Shown here piece by piece: positions 13,097 to 25,970 of a stretch of DNA of 64,000 bases; the stretch's first letter is position 1, and each line of letters begins with the position of its first letter. The position numbers and the translations under genes were made by a program. Source of the stretch: Panorpa germanica (taxonomy: Eukaryota; Arthropoda; Insecta; Mecoptera; Panorpidae); the NCBI GenBank assembly GCA_963678705.1, contig OY783210.1, positions 12,277,331-12,341,330 of the forward strand. Direction: 5' to 3'. The notes beneath the pieces were generated by a model. That model made no database searches. It was given only the letters and a program-made list of their open reading frames with translations, and was not told where the DNA came from.

Positions 13097-14351
13097 TAAA
13101 GGCTCAGTACACACTTGAAGATGTTGGGCTCGCGTCTGAACTGATCGTGGCCAACATCGATTAACAAGGAAATGCATAATATTTAAACAATTGAAATAAG
13201 GAAACCGATTTTAATTTTGTGTAAAAAAAATTATAAAATAATGGTTTTAATGTAAAACTAATTGTTATTATTAAATCAGTGAAAATAAAAATGATATTTT
13301 AGTTTCAGCGTTCCATCAGCAGGAGAATTAATTTTCTTACGTTTTTTACGCAAGAACATCGAAACTCTCTCTCTCTCTCCCTCTCTCTAATTTTATATTT
13401 CCATAAGTCACACTCTTTATTATTTTAATTTTATTATATTACTTTGCTTTGTCAGTCAAGGAACAAAGTCTTTCCTAGCGGTTAGTATTGTAAAGCCGAC
13501 TCCAAACGATGTTACAAACACCTTCCAACGTTAGACGCATCGTGTAGCCGATTCTGGAACTAAGTGTGTCCAATATCATGTGTTCAACGTTCATGTTGAA
13601 AGAAGTTCGGGCTGTTGTCGGTCTTTTGACCCGTGTCAAAAGGGATTTTTCTACCCCCACCATACACTTGATCCACATGTCATGCACTGCTGCACGAATC
13701 GTCCAACAAAGGAAAGTTTTATACTTGAAAGTTTTTTTATTTACTTGAAAGTTTTTGTTAAACAGTATCAGTGTCAATAATATAAACAAATAATTAAAAT
13801 AAATAAATCATTCGGATTAAACATTCATTCCACCGTGTAGCAGGAAACTTGCCATGTCAATCTTTCAATATTTGACTTACACGTTGGAAGCAAACATTTG
13901 AATCACGTTCACCGCATCGCCTTGGCCACCTTAAGTGATTTAAGATTAGAATAGTTAACTCAAACTTAACACGTGTTAACCCAAGGTGATTGAAAATTTA
14001 AAACAATTTGGTAAATAAAATCAAATTTGTTAAATAAAGAATTTTATAGCTTGCTTTTGTACTATACTGTATACGTTAACTATTAATTTTATTAGAATAT
14101 TATTAATGTTTAAGTTGCAGTACGTTAAAAATCCTTTTTAATGATATAAGGTATGTTTATCTGCCATAATAGTTTTAAGAAATATTAGCAAAATAGTGAA
14201 GTGAAAAAAAATTGTATAAATAAATTGTAGAAAATTGAGTCGTATTATTAGATTGATAATAACTATTTTATTCTTAGGATTGAGTTATCTTGAAAATAAA
14301 CTGTGTTTGCTGATAACGCATGCAAATATTCGAGTGTGTATGGGGCCTTTA
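13097..14351. mobile_element. TIR element of about 1.25 kb (unclassified DNA transposon)
   Basis: The left end TAAAGGCTCAGTACACAC and the inverted right end TAAAGGCCCCATACACAC match at 14 of 18 positions and continue as (T/C)TGAA-like sequence. The same terminus is seen at 19116-19341. Inside, a minus-strand frame at 13475-13789 (104 aa) has ordinary composition but no motif I know. A CT-rich microsatellite lies at about 13366-13388. No clean target duplication was found. The ends recall hAT-type MITEs, but that is inference. Confidence 0.5.
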
Positions 14352-14849
14352 CCTCAATTATTATTTTTTATTTAGCAAGTGCATTATGCATGTACCAGTA
14401 ATATGCATACGAGTATATAACTGATTCATATTTTACAAATTCCAATGGAAATACTTTTTACTTTAATAAAGCATTGCTTTTGACATAGAATTGCATATTT
14501 ACGAGTACAGTTATTAAATTCTGTATAATAAATCTTTTAATTGAAATCAACTTTTTAATTTAATTAACAACAAACTTATTTTCACAACATTTCCAACACT
14601 AAATAATGTTAAGTTATGTAACGTCGTTAGAGGGAACTAACAGAACTTATAATAACTTGTGAAATTATGAACTGGAAACATTTACAAACGCAGAAAACTT
14701 TCAGTAAACATGCTTAGAAATGTACTTCAATAACTTTTTTAAATAACTCTTTTATGCGTTAATTTTAATGATATGTATATAGTTTAAATTATGAGAGATT
14801 GGCAGTGATCCATGCTTAAAATCTGTCTCAATAATTTTCTTATAATTAT
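14352..14849. other. Intergenic, nothing recognised
   Basis: AT-rich spacer between the TIR element and the LINE 3' end that follows. No feature is supported. Confidence 0.5.
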
Positions 14850-15300
14850 TATTATTATTATTTATTATATTAATTGTGTGCCTTTCGGCTTTACAATCTA
14901 CATTATTATATTTCTTAATGCATTTCATATAAATTCAAAGTTAAAACTAAACTTAAACTATTCTAGACTATTACTACTTCGAATAGTACTTTCTGTTTCT
15001 TCTTTTCTTGATCCTCTCTCTTCATGTCCCCTACTCCTCCTTTATTCACACCGTTTCCTGCTTCTCCTTCCTCATTGCCTGTATCTACGTCTCTCACCTC
15101 TTGCCTTCTTTGTCTCCTCTCGACAAACCCTCTATTATCTTTTCACTATCCTTCCTGCCTTCTCTCTTCATTTTCACTTCTCCATTTATGTCTATTACAG
15201 GCATAAACGCTCTATCTTTACTATTTCTTCTTGACTCTCTTCCTTTACTATTTTATTATTGTCTCTATCAAATAATATATCTAATAATTTTCTTATAATG
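14850..15300 (-). repeat. R1-like LINE (family alpha) 3' end, minus strand
   Basis: In reverse complement the order is a purine-rich coding remnant, a 3' untranslated region with GTAAAGCCGAAAGGCACACA, then an (AAT)n tail at 14845-14872. It is nearly identical over about 430 bp to part of 55775-56220. The copies at 18.1 and 56.4 kb add the coding end and the CAGGACAATAAATAAGCTCG block that is missing here. The long plus-strand open frames at 14812-15298 are pyrimidine-rich antisense shadows of it. Confidence 0.7.
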
Positions 15301-15859
15301 TATGTTGCATTCACACATCCCCAATTTACCATCGCATCGTGTATATACGACTCTTATAATTTTTTTTTATCATGAGTCATCACTGAACTCTCGTAATTTG
15401 AACTATATCTTTTATTTATAAAATATTTGTAATGTTTGTTTCATATTATTATATAATCCAATGCAATTAAGAGTCATTCATAAATTACATCACGAAAATT
15501 TCCTGAATTTTTAACTCCACTCCCCTTTCCTGTTTTCACGTTTTGTCACACATTAATTCCCCCTATTAATTATAGAATGCGTAATTTAAGGATTTATCAG
15601 AAGTAGGTAATATTTCCAGATAAGAGTAGAAAGAATTTATACTGTAGGTAGAACAAAAAAGCTTAATGTTTACTATTTAAGATTAAGTATGCTTAAAAGG
15701 AATTAGTTATTACTTTTAACCGGATTGGATTACCAATATGATATAAAAACATAACGATTCTAGAATCGTTCTCTCTTATTAGCTTGTCAATTATTTCATA
15801 AAGACAAAGTCTTTACATTCTGTTTAAACTAAAGTTAACATAATTTACACAAATTGCTT
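15301..15859. other. Intergenic, nothing recognised
   Basis: AT-rich spacer. There are no open frames above background and no repeat ends. Confidence 0.5.
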
Positions 15860-16295
15860 AAACTATAATTAATTCGTTCGCCTCCTTCGGTTCATTTTAC
15901 TTCCTTGTTATGTTCTTCGACGTCCTATTCTTTCTATTCGCTGTGCAGCATTCTAATTTTTTCTCCCTTCCTCCTACTAACAATTCTTTCAAGCTCATTC
16001 TTCTTTCCACTTTTCTCCAACACCTATTCTCCGCTTCAGAGCGTTATCCTATTCTTTGACTTACTTACCTTTTATTTTCTATGTTCCATTCGTGCTTGAT
16101 CTTGCCTCTCTCACTCATTTTTAGTTCGCTTTTTACTCCTTCCTTGGCTCTTATTCATCTCTTCTCCAACACGTTTCATTCTGTCTTCATTCTATATTCT
16201 AGTCTCTCTTTCCATCCTCATGTTCCTGTACACAATCTTTTCACAGCTTTTCTTCTCTTTTCCTCTCTTGATTCTAACGACTCATGACATAGTTG
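15860..16295 (-). repeat. Possible decayed LINE coding stretch, purine-rich on minus
   Basis: Read on the minus strand this is strongly purine-rich, like the 3' coding parts of the alpha LINEs nearby, and it ends with a block resembling CCGAAGG before an A-rich stretch. No zinc-knuckle or reverse transcriptase motif survives. It could also be a plain pyrimidine-rich tract. Confidence 0.3.
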
Positions 16296-18075
16296 CCATC
16301 CTTGTCTAGTACTGTGACTCTGCAATACAAGTATATACATTTGTAAAAACAAAACAAAAATACGTAAACCAAATCTTGTCATAAATCATAACAACACATT
16401 TTTGTTTTCAAAAGTCCGCCCCGTTCCGTCTCATCCCCCTACACACCTGTTCGTCACGCTATCCTAAGGAGAGAGTGAGACAGAATGATAAGTTACATCT
16501 GTATACCTGTACAAAGACCAGTGTTGTTTTTATGTGAAAATAAATGAAACTGAACGGTTTGTTGCGACGCCGAGGCGTCGTTTACATCGACCGGATAGCA
16601 ACCTAGAATTCTATATACTTATAAAAATTATATTGACGGTGTTCCACACAAAATATTGTTATAGCATGATAAATAAATGTAACGGTGTATTTATAAGATG
16701 AGGTTACTGAATAAAAATGTTTACAGGTCTTTTGTTATAAGCAATATAAATCAATGACAGAATCTATTGTATTCAATGAAATTATAGGGTTTTAATAAAA
16801 GTGTACTTTAATGTAAGTACTGTGTGGAAAAAAGTTTGACTTTTTGTCTGTTGCTATGTATTCATAAATAAAACAGATTATTTGATACTTATTATATAAC
16901 TTTTCTGCTCTGTTAGTACTTATCAACATTTCACGAATTGATCGATTGGTTTTTTTAGAAACAACTCAAAATATAGGTGTACAAGTCTTTTGTTATCCCA
17001 CTAAATGAACAGCATGAACTCTTTGATGTGATTCAGCTTTTGTGTTGGTTCATCACACTTAAAATAATAATCGTTTTCGATTGATGTTATTATAGACCAG
17101 ACTTTTGGAGTCATTTAATTGATGCAATGCAACTGCAAATTACATTTATGTTTCTAAATCTATCCCATTCTTCAGATTAGCCATTGGTTATCTTTTTTAG
17201 TTCCTAAACATAAATTGAAAACTGACATTAAATGAACCAGTCAGTTGTCAATCCAATGACTTCAGTAATTTGACAAATTATCCTTTTTGGAGAGCACGAA
17301 AAAGTAGAACATGAATTCTAAAAAGAGAGTGTGTTAACTTTAAAAAAATTAAATGAATCTTTTTCAATTCAACGGAAAAGTGTTTTTATAAAATTGTTAC
17401 TGAAAATGGAATGAGTTATTTATTCCTCACCAAATAATAAATAAATTATAAAATCAACAAATTATAGTACTATTCAATAATATATATATAGATGTAATGA
17501 TTGAAATGATAGATTTAACCTCTACACAATCTCTCGCACGATTATCTCACAATGCGATTCAATTATAACTTTGATACTATCATCATAAACTACAGATGGT
17601 CGACCAGAGCGTTGGTTATACATATTTGAATTAAGAAACACCAGAATGGAAATTCTTTAATAAAATTCTGACAAATGCGTTTTCTTTAATAATCAACACC
17701 ACAAACTTCATGTATTTCTTTGTAAGCCTTAGCAGCTTCTTTGTTTTTCCGGAAATTAAAAATTAAAATACCGAGATCGACTAGTTCAACTAGTGAGACA
17801 TGTCAATATCTTAATTTTTAATGACTAAAACAATATTTGAGTTGTATAGATTCCAGCGATATTCCACAAGTTTAATTGCAATATAGTGCTGTTGTTTAAT
17901 TGCCAATATGAGTTATCTGCGATATGGAATCAGAGGGAGGATTATCTTCGGAATTGTTCTACTAATGAACTGGGCTATCAATAAATCAAAGAATTCTTTT
18001 TATGCGCCCCATGTTAAAATTACCCCAGACTAACAGTTGCAACTTATTGCTAGTAAAGTAAACTGTAACTGAAAC
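16296..18075. other. Intergenic, nothing recognised
   Basis: AT-rich apart from a GC-richer patch at 16420-16610. That patch contains a 7-bp stem palindrome (CGACGCC/GGCGTCG) at about 16564-16580. No gene is supported. Confidence 0.45.
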
Positions 18076-18505
18076 TGTAAAGACAGCAAGGTTTAGATTG
18101 GGAAATGAGGAAAAAGGAAACAGATACTGGGAAAGTAGTGAGGAAAGAAAGTGTAGAGTGTGCGGAATGGAGGACGAAACACTGGAGCACATTAAGTTTG
18201 AGTGTAAGGAAAAAGTAGTGAGCGAAATGAATATTGGCCAGCTATTAAAGCGAGGCAGTGAAGGAAAGAGGTGGATGGCGGAAATAGAAAAAAGGAAAGG
18301 AAAAACAGGACAATAAATAAGCTCGTGACTGGGTTGTATAAGGAACATGAAGAGAGAGGAAGTACTAAAAGTAATTGTAATAGTCTAGAATAGTTTAAGT
18401 TCAGTTTTTAACTTTGAATTTATATGAAATGCATTAAGAAGTATAATAATGTAGATTGTAAGCCGACAGGCACACAATTAATATAATAAATAATAATAAT
18501 AATAA
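18076..18505 (+). pseudogene. R1-like LINE (family alpha) C-terminus and 3' tail
   Basis: The plus-strand frame to 18316 carries RFRLGNEEKGNRYW, then the zinc-binding segment CRVCGMEDETLEHIKFEC, then a Lys/Glu-rich end and stop. This order (RFRLGNE block, then CxxC...H....C) is typical of the C-terminus of R1-type and related LINEs. It is followed by a 3' untranslated region and an (AAT)n tail at about 18488-18505. The reverse transcriptase is absent, so it is a 5'-truncated insertion. It is the best-preserved coding end of this family in the window. Confidence 0.75.
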
Positions 18506-18568
18506 GTAAACTAAAAGTGACATCACATTGACAGAATTACTTTAAAACGAAGGTAATACTATTTGTTA

Positions 18569-18753
18569 CCGACACTTTACTCTCGCCGAGACAGGCGAGA
18601 TCGAATGTGTACAGTAGTATTTGCCTCGTTTTGGCATTTCTCGCGTGCTTTTACACAAGTCAAAGGAAACGAGAGGTGAGACCAATAGCCATGTTCATTC
18701 TCGGCACATCGACAAATGTTTTGACAAATGTCTCGCCGAGAGTAAAGTGCCGG
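18569..18753. mobile_element. Short MITE with ACTTTACTCTCG inverted ends
   Basis: The left end CCGACACTTTACTCTCGCCG and the inverted right end CCGGCACTTTACTCTCGGCG differ at two of 20 positions and continue with AGACA. The unit is about 185 bp. The interior codes for nothing. No convincing target duplication was found. Confidence 0.65.
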
Positions 18754-19115
18754 CATGTAAAATTCAATATTACTAATTTGACAATCTTATAGTTCAAGAT
18801 ATTGAAGTTTAAAATCATAATTCATAATTTTTATTTCTGTATTTAAAGTAGACAGTATGTATAATTGATTCAATAATAATAAATTCAGTTCAAAGAATTT
18901 TCTTTTTAATTATAATTCACGGGCTTTCTAGGACCACGGTCCTGTTCAAAGAAATTCAAATAGCAAAATGTACAAATTCAAATATATGACTTGAAAATAT
19001 TAAAACCAACGCGTACTTAAAATTGTGCATTGAATCGTTAAGCACCCCAGGGACTATATATATTATTTCAGTAATTGCTCCAGGTTTCTTATGGTTCTTA
19101 TATCACCTTTTCTGT

Positions 19116-19341
19116 AAAAGGCCCCATACACGTTCCAATAACTGGTTTATCTAACATGCTTGATCCTTTATTCGGCTCTTGCTCGGCTAGTGAGCATTTT
19201 GGGTGTAATAAAAATTATTTTATTATTTCTATTTCAAAATTATTTTAACTAAAATGTGAAGCTCGTTGCATTTACTTGTAAAGTGCTGTTGGCGTAACCG
19301 CGAGCATGCTGGTTCAGGCTCCGAGTGTGTATAAGACCTTT
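19116..19341. mobile_element. Short TIR element related to 13097-14351
   Basis: The ends AAAAGGCCCCATACACG and (inverted) TAAAGGTCTTATACACAC resemble those of the 1.25-kb element at 13.1 kb, so this is probably an internally deleted relative of 226 bp. The target duplication is not clear. Confidence 0.45.
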
Positions 19342-19967
19342 AACACTCAAAGTTGAAATACAAAACACACGAGGACGACACGAGGTATGAAGAACCATTA
19401 TAAAAGGTCTGAGATTGTATAACATAGAAGTATCAAACTCCAGGAAAGTCTGGCTTCCGGTTCAGGTGTATAAGGTAAAACGTAGACGGGGCCGTAGAGC
19501 AGGTGCGGTAACAACCACTTAAACTATGTCAGCACGTGACCCAGCCACGTGATGTCGACAATAAATAAGGACAGTTCCTACGTTTTACGACGGTATTTGC
19601 AATATAACTTCGTTTCAAAGTTACGTAATATTCATAATGTATAAAAAATTTTATGTTGATTTTTCTAAGTTAAAACGGTACGGCTTGAGATGTTTTTAAA
19701 TTTCATACAATCCTAAATACTCCGCAAAGGAAATAGATTTTATTTCGATCTCTGCCAATGACTGTAACTCAATCTACACGAGGTTCGAGTAGGACAACAC
19801 ATTATGAGAACGCAATGCATCTCACTCATGACTTATAAGAGAACACGTGTAAATCGCACTATATAAGGCTGTGAGATCAATAGAGTAATAAACGCATTGA
19901 TAGATTTACAATATTATACTACAAAGCAAGTAAATAGGAATAAAAATTTCAATGGAAGTCTATTGAA
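19342..19967. other. Intergenic, nothing recognised
   Basis: A somewhat GC-richer patch is at 19440-19590. It includes inverted TAAAACGTAG / CTACGTTTTA about 100 bp apart, which may be another decayed TIR pair. No gene is seen. Confidence 0.4.
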
Positions 19968-20640
19968 ATAAGCTTGTGTCCCATGTCCTAATTTCTATAA
20001 AACTGTACTACACAACCCAGTAAACATTTTGGAGTCACTTTGACATCATATTGAAGATGCGTCATGATTTTTTTGTCATGAAATAGTTCATTTATAGTTC
20101 AGTTTCTCACATTTTTTCATATAAAATCCCTACTTTATCGCCTACAAATGACGAAATTACTCCACCTGTCGGAGTACAAATGAAGATAAAGTTGATGCAA
20201 ACTATAATTGAAGTGAAATAGTGATAGAAACGTCACTAAATAGGGCACTTCACCAAATTGTTTACCGGGAAGGATAAAATTGGGTACCAGAACCTCAAAA
20301 GCCCAATTAATTTTTAATAATTTAATTGACAATTGAAAAAGTCATTTTTGATTCTTTAATAAGTTAAGAGCGTGTGATGTCACGTCCGATGATATGCCAT
20401 CTCTTTTATACAACAGAGACAAGTGTGTGTGTACAATACGTCATTTACTACTAACACCTGGGTCGTGCGTTCTATGAAGTATTATATTATGAATGTTGTA
20501 AAAATAGAAAAATAATCTCGATTACTTATTTTTCCTGTGACACCATAGCAGATAGAAGCGGTAAAACTGAAATTCAATTTTTAACTAGCTATATCAACTT
20601 TTGGATATTTAAAAAAAAATAAACGTTAATATATTAACCT
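19968..20640 (+). repeat. Rearranged MITE of the ATGGGCTTGTGTCC family
   Basis: It starts with AAGCTTGTGTCCCATGTCC, like the left end of copies 1 and 2. It is then interrupted at about 20023-20105 by a block also found at 46228-46305 (AGTAAACATTTTGGAGTCAC and beyond). It resumes with sequence shared with 12.07-12.6 kb. The structure suggests an insertion into, or chimerism of, the MITE. Confidence 0.5.
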
Positions 20641-22367
20641 ATATTTCAAATACCATACTTATAAAAATAATGACAATTCACTTGTTTTAAATTATTTCGT
20701 ATTAAAGTAGGTCGGTGTCTATGGTGTGAAAGAAGATTACACTACTGAGCTACGAGTTCGTATTATTCGTTCCCATTTTCGTTCCAGTATTTTGGAGGTG
20801 ACTGTCCCACATTATTTGTCACACATTTAATCACAGTTCGCAGCGATTTCTATTTCCGACTTGTCCATTATTTTTTTTTTATTTTCGTATTTTCTTGTCA
20901 TCGGTTTTCCGAGCCGGTTGTTCAGTCTGTAAGCTCTGAACTGTCACTGAACTAGGGTGGGGGTGCGAGGTGATTAGGGTAGGAGGTTTATGGGGGTTGG
21001 ACGTTACGTTACTGTTTGCACACTACGACAGGGGCTGGTCGTGTCGGTATTCAGTTAGGATTAATTAACAATGTTTATGAATAATATATAATGTAATTTA
21101 AGGGGTTTTAATGAACTGATATATATTATATCATACGAGTAAGTAAAACCCACCCCACCCTGTATATGTACTGTACCTGTATCATTATGTACTTTTCTCT
21201 TACCTCTGGTTATTGTGCTATTACAATATGTGTTATAAAAGATGTATGCAGTCGTTATAATATTTGAATGTTAGTACTAGTTAATTAGTTTTCGCGTCGA
21301 TTCATTTATTGATTTTGTAGAATATCATAGTGGAGTTGTACAAGTTCATTCACAAAATACGTATATGAGCTCAAAGTACAACACACAAATATGCTGAACT
21401 CGGTTCTGGACCTGTATTCCTCAGTTTTGTTAACAGTGATCATTTTTAAAAAATTTTATATCTTACAATCTAGTCTATTGGACTAATAAGCAATTTAAGG
21501 AAGTACAGGACGTTAACGTAAATGATGAAAACGTTGTGAAATTTGGAGGGTCAATACAAATAGTTAAAATACATGCTGTCTCAAAATTTTAGAGACCTAG
21601 GGTTCATAGTTTTCTTTTTATACATGATTAAAAATAGTAATTTTCCATACAAATCATAATTTTTAGCTCAATTTCACCACATAATATAACTTTTAACTAT
21701 AAAAAAATGGTGACACATCTTTCAAAAACTAGGTGTATATAAAATAATCTTTTCTGTAACTATTGCAAAAAGAAAATTATCAAAAGGACACGTATTTACG
21801 AAAATATTTAAATAAAACCTTTAAGAAACAGTAAATGTAGGTTATAAGCCGGCAACGTTGCAAATGCCAATTTGAGCGGGAAATTGAAAATCGGAATAAA
21901 TGTTATATAAAATATAACAATTTATTGGTCAAAGAACCAAATCACGCATGCGTCAACACACGTAAATTTGCAGCGTTGCAAAATTTATTATTCCTTTTTC
22001 AAAATATTTAATTTGTATTTAAATTGAATTAATATAAATTTGATATTAATTATAGGTAATTTTTAATTTATTAAACTATTATATGCATAAAAAATCATTT
22101 TAACAAGCAAAAAGCAGTTTAATAGAGAATTGAAAAATTCATTTTCAAAGGTACAGTCCCAATATGTGCACGTCCCTCATGTACTTCGTATTTTGCATTT
22201 CGTATTACCGAGAGATAAACTTTTTGCATTGACGGTACGTCCTGTACCTCCTTAACGTTACCATAATATAAACATTTAAGGTTTTGCTCTTCAGCATACC
22301 TTAAAGTATAACATGAAATATTTAACATAAATATGTATTACGTTTTGCACAATTACATTTAATTTCA
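20641..22367. other. Intergenic, GC-richer patch, no gene
   Basis: A GC-richer stretch lies at 20920-21060, surrounded by AT-rich sequence. No open frame resembles a protein and no element ends were found. Confidence 0.45.
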
Positions 22368-22766
22368 TTAAACTAACGCAAAAGGTTTAACCCTTCTCAG
22401 TCTTCTTCTTATTTCTCCATCGTTGTCCAGTAGGTGTGTTACCTCATCATTAACATGTTGTTGGAGTCTTTCCTAGTGAGTCTTGGCAAATTTCTTTTTT
22501 GTAGTGTCCACAGTTTCCATCTTTAAATCCCGGTGAAGATCACTGTTTCTAATATACCAGGGTGCTTCCACGATGTTTCTTAGCATTTTGTTCTGGAACC
22601 TATGGATTATATCCTTGTTACTCTGACTGGTACAGCCCCATAGCTGGATACCACAAGTCCACACTGGTTTAAGGATCTGTTTGTATATTAGTAACTTATT
22701 TTGCACTGAGAGAGTGGAATCCTTTCCAATCATCCAGTACAATTCCCTGTATTTTATAACAGTTAT
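22368..22766 (-). pseudogene. Jockey-type LINE reverse transcriptase C-terminal fragment
   Basis: The minus-strand frame reads KYRELYWMIG, then YKQILKPVWTCGIQLWG, then IIHRFQNKMLRNIVEAPWY and RNSDLHRDL. This is the region just after the reverse transcriptase catalytic core in Jockey-clade non-LTR elements. The frame is broken by a TAG at 22473-22475. It then continues in the same frame through ERLQQHVNDEVTHLLDND to a TAA at 22368-22370, which is the usual end of such proteins. The 5' part, endonuclease and catalytic FADD region, is absent. It is a truncated, inactive copy. Confidence 0.88.
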
Positions 22767-24711
22767 CATAATCAAACTTATTTAATTTATATGAGTGAAA
22801 TATTCTATGAATTACTTTTAAAACAGTATTCTTAACAATAGTAACAATTAATATAAAATTCAGTACCCAGTTTAGAATACTGGTATTTTTAAAGTAAGCA
22901 TTATTATACTAGCCTTACAGACATCTAGTACCCCCACAGCTGCAGTAATAATACACTACCTACAATTTATGATCTGCATAAATTGCAACCCTTGTACGGG
23001 GTTTTTCAACAAGAACTTTGTTTTTCCAATAAGGGCAACCGCAACAACATGACACTTTTGACATTTAGTTTTTCGAAATATCAGTAGTACATGCTTTTGC
23101 AATGAATTCAATTTCAATTTTTGCCAAAAAGTGATTGAAAATTTTGATAAAAGAATCGTTATCTGTCAGCGTGGTCGTGGTGGACATTTGTCCGATGTCA
23201 TTTTTCATTCATAATTGCCAAACTTTACTCTTTCTAATGCAATTAAAATTTGCATCATTTTCATCTAAATTCCTTGCTTTATTTTATTTTAAAAAGCAAA
23301 GTTCTTGTTTAAAAATCCTATACAATAGATTTATATAGGCTAGAGGTAAATAACACATCAGATTTAGTCTAGCACTCAGTAAGTAAAGACCTCTAAATTA
23401 CAATAACTACTTCTCTCGTTTGATCAGTTAACCTCTGGCAAAACATTATTATCGCCTGTGCATTTGTTGGCAAAGGCAAACTCTTTTCAATCATAGCCTT
23501 GCATGCGTTCTTTCTATTCCGATAATTATTAGTCCTTTAAATAATATACCTATAGCTTTATAAACATTTGTATGTATAATTTATAATTTACAAATACGAG
23601 TATTGTATTGCCCCTAAATTTGCAAGAACAAAAACACTGCATGAAAAAACCTGTTTATATATGTTATATGTATGGTATGTAGATATATACGTAATTATGA
23701 AATACAAGACTACATTTTGATAATTTTATAAACACTTAAACGTGCTTCTACATCAAAAATAAAAATTATCAAAGTTAATCTCATGAATATTTCATTTAAC
23801 GATCGCCGCGTCGTAAAGTTTATATAAAAACAGTATGGGTATATTCAGCCGTCCACATAACACACCTACTTTCCTCCCACCTGTCCTCAAAGCTTTCCAC
23901 GTCTCTCTACCCTTACTATCCACCCTTTTCTCCATCCCACCATTTTGTACTAATAGACATTAGCATTTGTTATAAAACATTATTCGCTATTTTAAATCCA
24001 AGTTATTTTAATGAAAGACAAAAAAATATTCTGAAACCCGTAAACGCCTTTGATGACTCGGGTCCGGGACAAGGACAAGGCTCCAGCTACTGCTCGGAGC
24101 TAGATAGTAGTCCAGTAAAATTAGAGTTTATTTCAGAATACTTTAATAAAATGTTTCTCTTTGTTTTTCTTGTTCATTGCAACATTCGAAATAAGTAAAC
24201 AAAACTTCCTTATAGATATGTTTTTTTCATAATTTTTACATGGTAGAAAAGACACACATTTTTGTTTTTTGATAATATCATCGTTTCTATTCGGTTAACG
24301 ACTGTAAAACTTATATAAAAAAAGATAGATAAGAATTTTAAAAAAAAAGGGTTCTACACTTTATTGTCATCAGCTGTTCAATTGAGACATATAGTTTTAG
24401 TTATTTAATGTATATTTTTTCATTTATTATGTACAAAAAATTCTTAATTAATACACGTTTTTTAATAATAATTACCATTCTTATTAAATAAAAACAAAAC
24501 ACAAAAAATCGTGTATGATATTGAGATGAATTTGTTAGGCTCAAGTTTTGGTTCATATAAATAAAGTATAGTCTGTATTAAAAATATTAACTTAGTTAAT
24601 ACAAATAAAACAAATTAGTTAAATATTACAAAATTATATTATTATTTTAATTTTTTTTATGTTAACCAAAGTGCTACTTAATAGATTCATGTTATTATTG
24701 TGTAATAGTGC
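22767..24711. other. Intergenic, nothing recognised
   Basis: AT-rich. A short tail fragment resembling the beta LINE 3' end (minus) may be present at 23560-23610. No gene is supported. Confidence 0.45.
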
Positions 24712-24910
24712 GATAGATTCATTCATTATTGATACATTGTAGCTCTATATTAAGTACTAATAATATACCGCCAGTTTGGTGTCTTAAACAAACCATAGAA
24801 AATATGTTTGTTTAAGTAGTTTAGTAGTTATTTAAGTAGTTTGTTTATAAACCTTTACAATGTATTCGTAAATATTAGGCAACAATTTATCAATAATGAA
24901 TGAATCTATC
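24712..24910. repeat. Inverted-repeat unit with 23-bp perfect arms
   Basis: GATAGATTCATTCATTATTG at 24712 is repeated exactly in inverse ending at 24910, and the match extends to 23 bp. The 199-bp unit is probably a MITE or the ends of a deleted DNA transposon. The core is AT-rich and non-coding. Similarity continues imperfectly for a few bases outside the arms. Confidence 0.6.
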
Positions 24911-25865
24911 TCACTGTCTCAATTGAAACAACATAATAACCAATCCCAATACATGTAATACTAGTCTGGCCATTAAAACTAAAGACATATAGGCCTAATA
25001 TCCACCAAACGATAAATTAGTTCCCGTATTTGAAGACAAGTAGCTTTGCTAAGAAAGATGACATTTCCACCTCTGACTACCATCTTTCAAACGACACCAT
25101 ACAAAATTTAAGATTGATAACTTAATTTTCATTTGACATTCATTTGTGTTAAACAAGTTTGGTGTCTTTTCGTTTTCAGCTAATTCTACTGGACTATAGC
25201 TTGATTCCCAACTACGATGTGGCGAAGCTGTCAGTTAGAATACTAATGTCCAAACAGATATTTAAATCTGTGAAAAGCGAACTGGTTTAATTAATGAGTT
25301 ACAAGAAAAGCTTCGAATGTTTTTATCCCACGCTGTATTACATTAATGGTTAATGAAAAACGCCAAGTTTTTATTACATTAAAAATATAAAAAGAAAAAT
25401 AAAACGAGATATAAATGCAGACATTGATTAGAAACTGGCTTTTGTTGCGAGAATAACAATTATTAAGCAAGAATATTGCGACAATCTGGTGGAGGTTTAT
25501 GCCGTCGTAAATCCGTGTCAGGCGTCAGCTAGCAATAAGGCGTCCGTCTGGGAGCGGGGTTTATTCATTTCACCTTAACTGACTTTATCAGGAATTATCA
25601 TATTTTAAAATTTCATTTTTAATATTCAGATTTTTTGATGTAGTATATAATACTTTGAGTCTTCTGCTTTAAAGACGAGCATTGCACGCGTAAGCTGTTT
25701 ATATAAAGGGTCTTTCAGTAAGCGGTGTTATTTGGAGTGCCTTTAACAAGAGGTGTCATTTTAAATCAACATAGAAACGTAATATTTTTGTGAAAACTTG
25801 TGATATTTTTACGTTATTTCAATTTAAAAACTCTGATTTTAGTTATTAAGTACATATATATGTAT
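24911..25865. other. Intergenic, nothing recognised
   Basis: AT-rich spacer with no supported gene or element end. Confidence 0.5.
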
Positions 25866-25970
25866 AAAATCATAAACTTATTAGACAGTGGTGTAATTCC
25901 ACATATATGAGGCCACACTTAGTAGGAGGTGAACGTTAGGTCAACGTTAAATAAATTAAATAAAAAAATG
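25866..25970 (+). repeat. LINE 3' end (family delta) fragment
   Basis: It contains CACATATATGAGGCCA and ends with ACGTTAAATAAATTAAATAA. The same tail is present at 56595-56750 (plus) and 60980-61105 (minus). A conserved 3' end with a simple A/T-rich tail and variable 5' limits fits a non-LTR retrotransposon. No coding part remains. Confidence 0.6.

Noticed and set aside
13475-13789. 104-aa frame as a host gene
   Set aside because: It lies inside a TIR element, has overlapping frames on the other strand and no recognisable domain.
14812-15298. Long Ser/Leu/Phe-rich open frames on the plus strand (also 55937-56428, 15905-16287, 1467-1718)
   Set aside because: They are antisense to purine-rich LINE 3' regions; pyrimidine-rich strands lack stop codons by composition.
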